A model generated the notes under the pieces. It was not told the DNA's origin and did not search any database. It worked only from the letters and a program-made list of their open reading frames with translations. DNA of 9,465 nucleotides from NCBI GenBank assembly GCA_023433985.1, contig JAEYTN010000155.1:1-9465 (forward strand), given 5' to 3'. This document shows, one piece after another, positions 6,917-9,465 of the stretch; the stretch's first letter is position 1; every line of letters begins with the position of its first letter. The stretch is from Pseudomonadota bacterium (GTDB lineage: Bacteria > Pseudomonadota > Alphaproteobacteria > Rhizobiales > Devosiaceae). A program made the translations under genes and the position numbers.

Positions 6917-7764
6917 TGGCCCTGTCCTCTTCCGCCACCCGGCCCGGCAGCCCGCAGTTCTGGGCGGCGCTGCGCACGCACACGCTGCTGATCCTCGTGG
7001 TGCTCGCCTCGGTGGGGCCGGTGCTGTTCGTGGTGCTGGCCTCGTTCCGGCCGGTCACCAGCTTTGCGTCGCTGGGCGGCGGCACCGGCCAGTTCACGCT
7101 CGCGAACTACCTTGGCGTGTTCGCCGACAAGGTATCGATCCAGTGGCTGATCAACTCGATCGTCGTCACCTGCACGGTGACGATCCTGACGGTGATCATC
7201 GACATGCTGGCGGGCTACGCCTTCGCCAAGCTGAAGTTCAAGGGCAGTGCCCTGATCCTGTCGGCCATGCTGTCGACGGTGATGGTGCCGTTCGCGGTGA
7301 CGCTTCTGCCCAACTACGTGCTGGTGGCGCGGCTGGGCCTCGTCAACACCTATGCCGGGCTGATCGTACCGCTGCTGTCGGCGCCGGTGGGCGTCTACCT
7401 GATGCGGCAGTTCATCTCGGAAATCCCCGACGCGCTGCTCGAAGCGGCCAAGATCGACGGCGCCAATCCGCTGCAGATCTTCCTCAAGATCATCGTGCCG
7501 CTTTCGCGGCAGCCGGCGATCGTGCTGGCGGTGTTCACCTTCGTGAATACCTGGAACAGCTTCCTCTGGCCGCTGCTGATCGCGCAGTCCGAGGACAAGC
7601 GCACGCTGATCGTCGGCATCGCGACGCAAAGCCTGCAGCACAGCCAGAACCTCGGCGCCATGACGGCGCAGACGGTGATCAGCATGGTGCCGACGCTGGT
7701 CGTGTTCGCGATCTTCCAGCGCTACTTCCTGATGGGCCTGACGGCCGGTTCCGTGAAATCATGA
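6916..7764 (+). CDS. sugar ABC transporter permease, MalG/UgpE type
   Basis: This 282-residue inner-membrane protein is the second pore subunit. Hydrophobic helices are visible at about 23-43, 80-104, 112-136, 144-164, 199-222 and 252-272. The EAA loop reads EAAKIDG at 176-182 with IVP at 193-195. The start at 6916 is supported by GGGAGG at 6903-6908 with a 7-base spacer, and overlaps the preceding stop by one base. The same frame is open further upstream over the first permease gene, but that extension lacks membrane character and is a GC-bias artefact. No ATP-binding subunit follows in the window; it may lie further downstream, or a shared MsmX/UgpC-like ATPase may be used. Confidence 0.95.
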   Translation: MALSSSATRPGSPQFWAALRTHTLLILVVLASVGPVLFVVLASFRPVTSFASLGGGTGQFTLANYLGVFADKVSIQWLINSIVVTCTVTILTVIIDMLAGYAFAKLKFKGSALILSAMLSTVMVPFAVTLLPNYVLVARLGLVNTYAGLIVPLLSAPVGVYLMRQFISEIPDALLEAAKIDGANPLQIFLKIIVPLSRQPAIVLAVFTFVNTWNSFLWPLLIAQSEDKRTLIVGIATQSLQHSQNLGAMTAQTVISMVPTLVVFAIFQRYFLMGLTAGSVKS

Positions 7765-7777
7765 TCGACAACAATAC

Positions 7778-7784
7778 GGGAGGG
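7778..7784 (+). promoter_or_regulatory. Ribosome binding site that decides the SDR start
   Basis: GGGAGGG lies six bases before the ATG at 7791. An in-frame ATG at 7761 overlaps the permease stop (ATGA), but has no comparable site upstream. The 7791 start also gives a protein beginning MTGAVYPS, which aligns with the start of pentose-dehydrogenase-like SDRs. Confidence 0.7.
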
Positions 7785-7790
7785 CCGGCA

Positions 7791-8558
7791 ATGACCGGCG
7801 CAGTGTACCCCAGCATCCGGGGTCAGGTGGTCTTCGTCTCGGGCGGTGCGAGTGGCATCGGGGCGGAGATCGTCACGCAGTTCGCGCGGCAGGGCGCGCA
7901 GGTGGCCTTCGTCGACATCGACGATGCACAGGCCGAGGCGCTGGTGGCCGCGCTGGCGGCGGAGGGGCTGCTCGCGCCCTTCTACCAGCGTTGCGATATC
8001 CGCGACATCGCGGCGCTCAGGGCCGCCATCGCGGCGGTGATCGAGCGCTTCGGGCCGGTGAGCACGCTGGTCAACAGCGCGGCGAGCGACGACCCGCACT
8101 CGATCGCGGAGGTGGAGCCCGACTACTGGGACGAGCGGATGGCGCGCAACCTCAGGCACCATTTCTTCGCCGCGCAGGCGGTGCGGCCGGCAATGACGCA
8201 GGCAGGCGGCGGCTCGATCATCAATATCGGTTCGACGGTGTGGCTGTTCGGCGCGCCCAACACGATCGCCTACGCCACGGCAAAGGCGGCGATCACCGGC
8301 ATGACGCGCTCGATGGCGCGCGAGCTCGGGCCCGAGAACATCCGCGTCAACTGCGTGACCCCCGGCTGGGTGATGACCGAGCGGCAGCTCAAGACCTACA
8401 TCGATGCCAAGGCCGAGGCGCAGATCTCGACCCGGCAGTCGCTCACTAATCGCCGCATCCAGCCGGTCGACATCGCCAACATGGTGCTTTTCCTCGCGGC
8501 CGACGAAAGCCGCTCCTGCGCCGGACAGAACTTCATCGTCGATGGCGGCTGGGTCTGA
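7791..8558 (+). CDS. short-chain dehydrogenase/reductase, probable sugar 1-dehydrogenase
   Basis: This 255-residue cytoplasmic NAD(P)-dependent oxidoreductase is of standard SDR length. The Rossmann loop is GGASGIG at 18-24, with Asp42 at the end of strand 2, which favours NAD. The NNAG position reads NSAAS (95-99), an unusual variant. The catalytic set is complete: Asn120, Ser148, Tyr161 and Lys165 (YATAK). Stretches such as YPSIRG at the N-terminus, YWDERMARNLRHHFF at about 112-126 and RELGPENIRVNCVTPGWVMTERQ at about 177-199 recall the Caulobacter D-xylose 1-dehydrogenase and related aldose dehydrogenases, from memory of that family. It probably oxidises an aldose at C1 to a lactone, or possibly another polyol or hydroxy-acid intermediate. 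It sits inside the transporter operon right after the second permease, which supports a catabolic role for the imported sugar. The SDR call is certain; the substrate is inferred. Confidence 0.92.
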   Translation: MTGAVYPSIRGQVVFVSGGASGIGAEIVTQFARQGAQVAFVDIDDAQAEALVAALAAEGLLAPFYQRCDIRDIAALRAAIAAVIERFGPVSTLVNSAASDDPHSIAEVEPDYWDERMARNLRHHFFAAQAVRPAMTQAGGGSIINIGSTVWLFGAPNTIAYATAKAAITGMTRSMARELGPENIRVNCVTPGWVMTERQLKTYIDAKAEAQISTRQSLTNRRIQPVDIANMVLFLAADESRSCAGQNFIVDGGWV

Positions 8559-8612
8559 CCCGGTCGGCAGAGACGCGATTGCCCTCCCTTTCTGAATGGA
8601 ACTGAACGAAAA

Positions 8613-9293
8613 ATGAACGCGATCCGCCACAGCACCGACCCCGTCGTGCAACTGATGCGCGAAAGCTTCTTCTCCGCCCTCATCTCCGACGTGCTCGACG
8701 ACCTGGGCTATCGCGACCAGGCGCTGCCGACGAAGATCCGGCCGCTCGACGAGGGGCTGAAGATGGTCGGGCGCGCCCGCACCATGCTCTATGCGGACGT
8801 CTACGCCCTGCCCGGCCCAGACGAGAACGCGCATGAGGGCGAGATCAGGCTGGTGGACAGCCTCAAGGCCGACGACGTGGTGGTGTGCGCCTGCGGCACC
8901 TCCGGCCGGATCGCTCCCTGGGGCAGCCTGCTCTCGACGGCCGCCACGGTGCGCGGTGCAGCCGGGGCGCTGATGGACGGCATGGTGCGCGACATCGCGG
9001 AAATCCGCGAGCTGAAGTTCCCGGTGTACCACGGCGGCATCGGCCCGCTCGACAGCAAGGGGCGGGCGCGGGTGATCGACACCGATACGCCGGTTCGCTG
9101 CGGCGGTGTGCTCGTCGCCCCGGGCGACCTGATCATCGGCGACGCGGACGGCGTGGTGGTGATCCCGCAGGCGATCGAGGCCCAGGTGGTCGAGGCGGCG
9201 AAGGAAAAGCTCAAGGGGGAGAACAAGACCAAAGCCGCATTGCTGGCCGGTCGCAGCCTCGCCGAGGTTTACGAAGAGTTCGGGGTGCTGTGA
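8613..9293 (+). CDS. RraA/HMG-CHA aldolase family protein (putative metal-dependent 2-keto acid aldolase)
   Basis: This 226-residue protein is the length of 4-hydroxy-4-methyl-2-oxoglutarate/4-carboxy-4-hydroxy-2-oxoadipate aldolases and well above the 161 residues of the E. coli RNase E inhibitor RraA, so an enzyme is more likely than a regulator. The metal/substrate site is visible as WGSLLSTAA at about 103-111 and GMVRDIAE at about 123-130, giving the RDxxE pattern (Arg126, Asp127, Glu130) that coordinates divalent metal in the aldolase members. A DGVVVIP strand is at about 179-185. The family splits oxo-acids to pyruvate or decarboxylates oxaloacetate. In this operon it may cleave a 2-keto-3-deoxy sugar acid; this is inference. 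The start ATG has only a weak upstream GGAAC, 54 bases after the SDR stop. Its stop overlaps the next start (TGATG). The family is secure; the substrate is unknown. Confidence 0.88.
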   Translation: MNAIRHSTDPVVQLMRESFFSALISDVLDDLGYRDQALPTKIRPLDEGLKMVGRARTMLYADVYALPGPDENAHEGEIRLVDSLKADDVVVCACGTSGRIAPWGSLLSTAATVRGAAGALMDGMVRDIAEIRELKFPVYHGGIGPLDSKGRARVIDTDTPVRCGGVLVAPGDLIIGDADGVVVIPQAIEAQVVEAAKEKLKGENKTKAALLAGRSLAEVYEEFGVL

Positions 9294-9465
9294 TGATCGT
9301 CGATTGCCACGTCAATATCTGGAACCCCGAGCACGTCCGGCCGCTGCTTGCCACCGGCACGGCCACGTCGCGGCCCGGCTCGGTGAGCCAGCTCGCCGAT
9401 GCCGATACGCTCTACAAGGCGATGGCCGAAGTGGACAAAGCCATCGTCTTCACACTCCGCTACGG
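9293..9465 (+). CDS. amidohydrolase family 2 protein (3' truncated by window edge)
   Basis: Only the first 57 codons are in the window, and the frame is open at the edge. The N-terminus MIVDCHVNIWNPEH matches the start of Amidohydrolase_2 (PF04909) TIM-barrel metalloenzymes, where the first strand usually carries an HxH metal motif; here the second position is Asn (HVN). The segment DADTLYKAMAEVDKAIVFTLRYG fits the early helix and second strand of this family. Members include sugar lactonases (L-fucono- and L-rhamnonolactonase), 4-oxalomesaconate hydratase LigJ and ACMSD decarboxylases. Start ATG overlaps the aldolase stop by one base, so the two are coupled. In context a lactonase after the SDR, or a hydratase/hydrolase feeding the RraA-type aldolase, are the two reasonable readings; the visible part cannot decide. 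Confidence 0.75.
   Translation, partial: MIVDCHVNIWNPEHVRPLLATGTATSRPGSVSQLADADTLYKAMAEVDKAIVFTLRY

Noticed and set aside
7761..7790. Earlier SDR start overlapping the permease stop (ATGA)
   Set aside because: Possible by coupling, but the strong ribosome site at 7778-7784 and family alignment favour 7791.
8559..8612. Possible terminator or promoter between the SDR and aldolase
   Set aside because: No hairpin with a T-run and no recognisable -35/-10 pair; treated as an ordinary intra-operon gap.
7722..9032. 436-codon minus-strand open frame
   Set aside because: Antisense to the SDR and aldolase genes, which have complete family motifs; the antisense protein has none.

Overview
The window is GC-rich DNA with compact, often overlapping genes, a Tat-type signal on the transport binding protein and family members typical of Alphaproteobacteria. 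A member of the Hyphomicrobiales (rhizobia/Devosia-like) is the most likely source. This is an inference from composition and gene content, because no rRNA or other phylogenetic marker is present.

Layout. Bases 1-1194 (+) are the 3' part of an AMP-forming acyl-CoA synthetase-like gene, probably not part of the sugar locus. It converges on a three-gene minus-strand operon read from 4474 down to 1191: an unassigned intracellular glycoside hydrolase-like protein (624 aa), an aldose 1-epimerase-like mutarotase (about 288 aa) and a DUF3237 protein (154 aa). A 204-bp divergent intergenic region (4475-4678) follows. It carries a perfect 18-bp palindrome, a second imperfect copy exactly 120 bp away, and a TTGACA box for each direction. 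From 4679 to the right edge runs a plus-strand operon: a binding protein, two MalF/MalG-type permeases, an SDR sugar dehydrogenase-like protein, an RraA/HMG-aldolase family protein and the start of an amidohydrolase.

How it fits together (inference). A glycoside or oligosaccharide would be captured in the periplasm and imported by the ABC transporter. It would be cleaved in the cytoplasm by the hydrolase (no signal peptide), and the freed sugar anomerised by the mutarotase. The SDR would oxidise it at C1, the amidohydrolase might open the lactone, and the RraA-family enzyme might cleave a downstream 2-keto acid. This resembles the non-phosphorylative oxidative pathways for L-fucose, L-rhamnose, L-arabinose and D-xylose, but with an RraA-type aldolase and a DUF3237 protein of unknown role. 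The transporter ATPase, a sugar-acid dehydratase and the cognate regulator are not in the window. An alternative reading of the RraA/amidohydrolase pair is a LigK/LigJ-like aldolase and hydratase acting on oxo-dicarboxylic acids.

The divergent palindrome pair implies one repressor controlling both arms. No RNA genes, mobile elements, CRISPR arrays or convincing terminators were seen.
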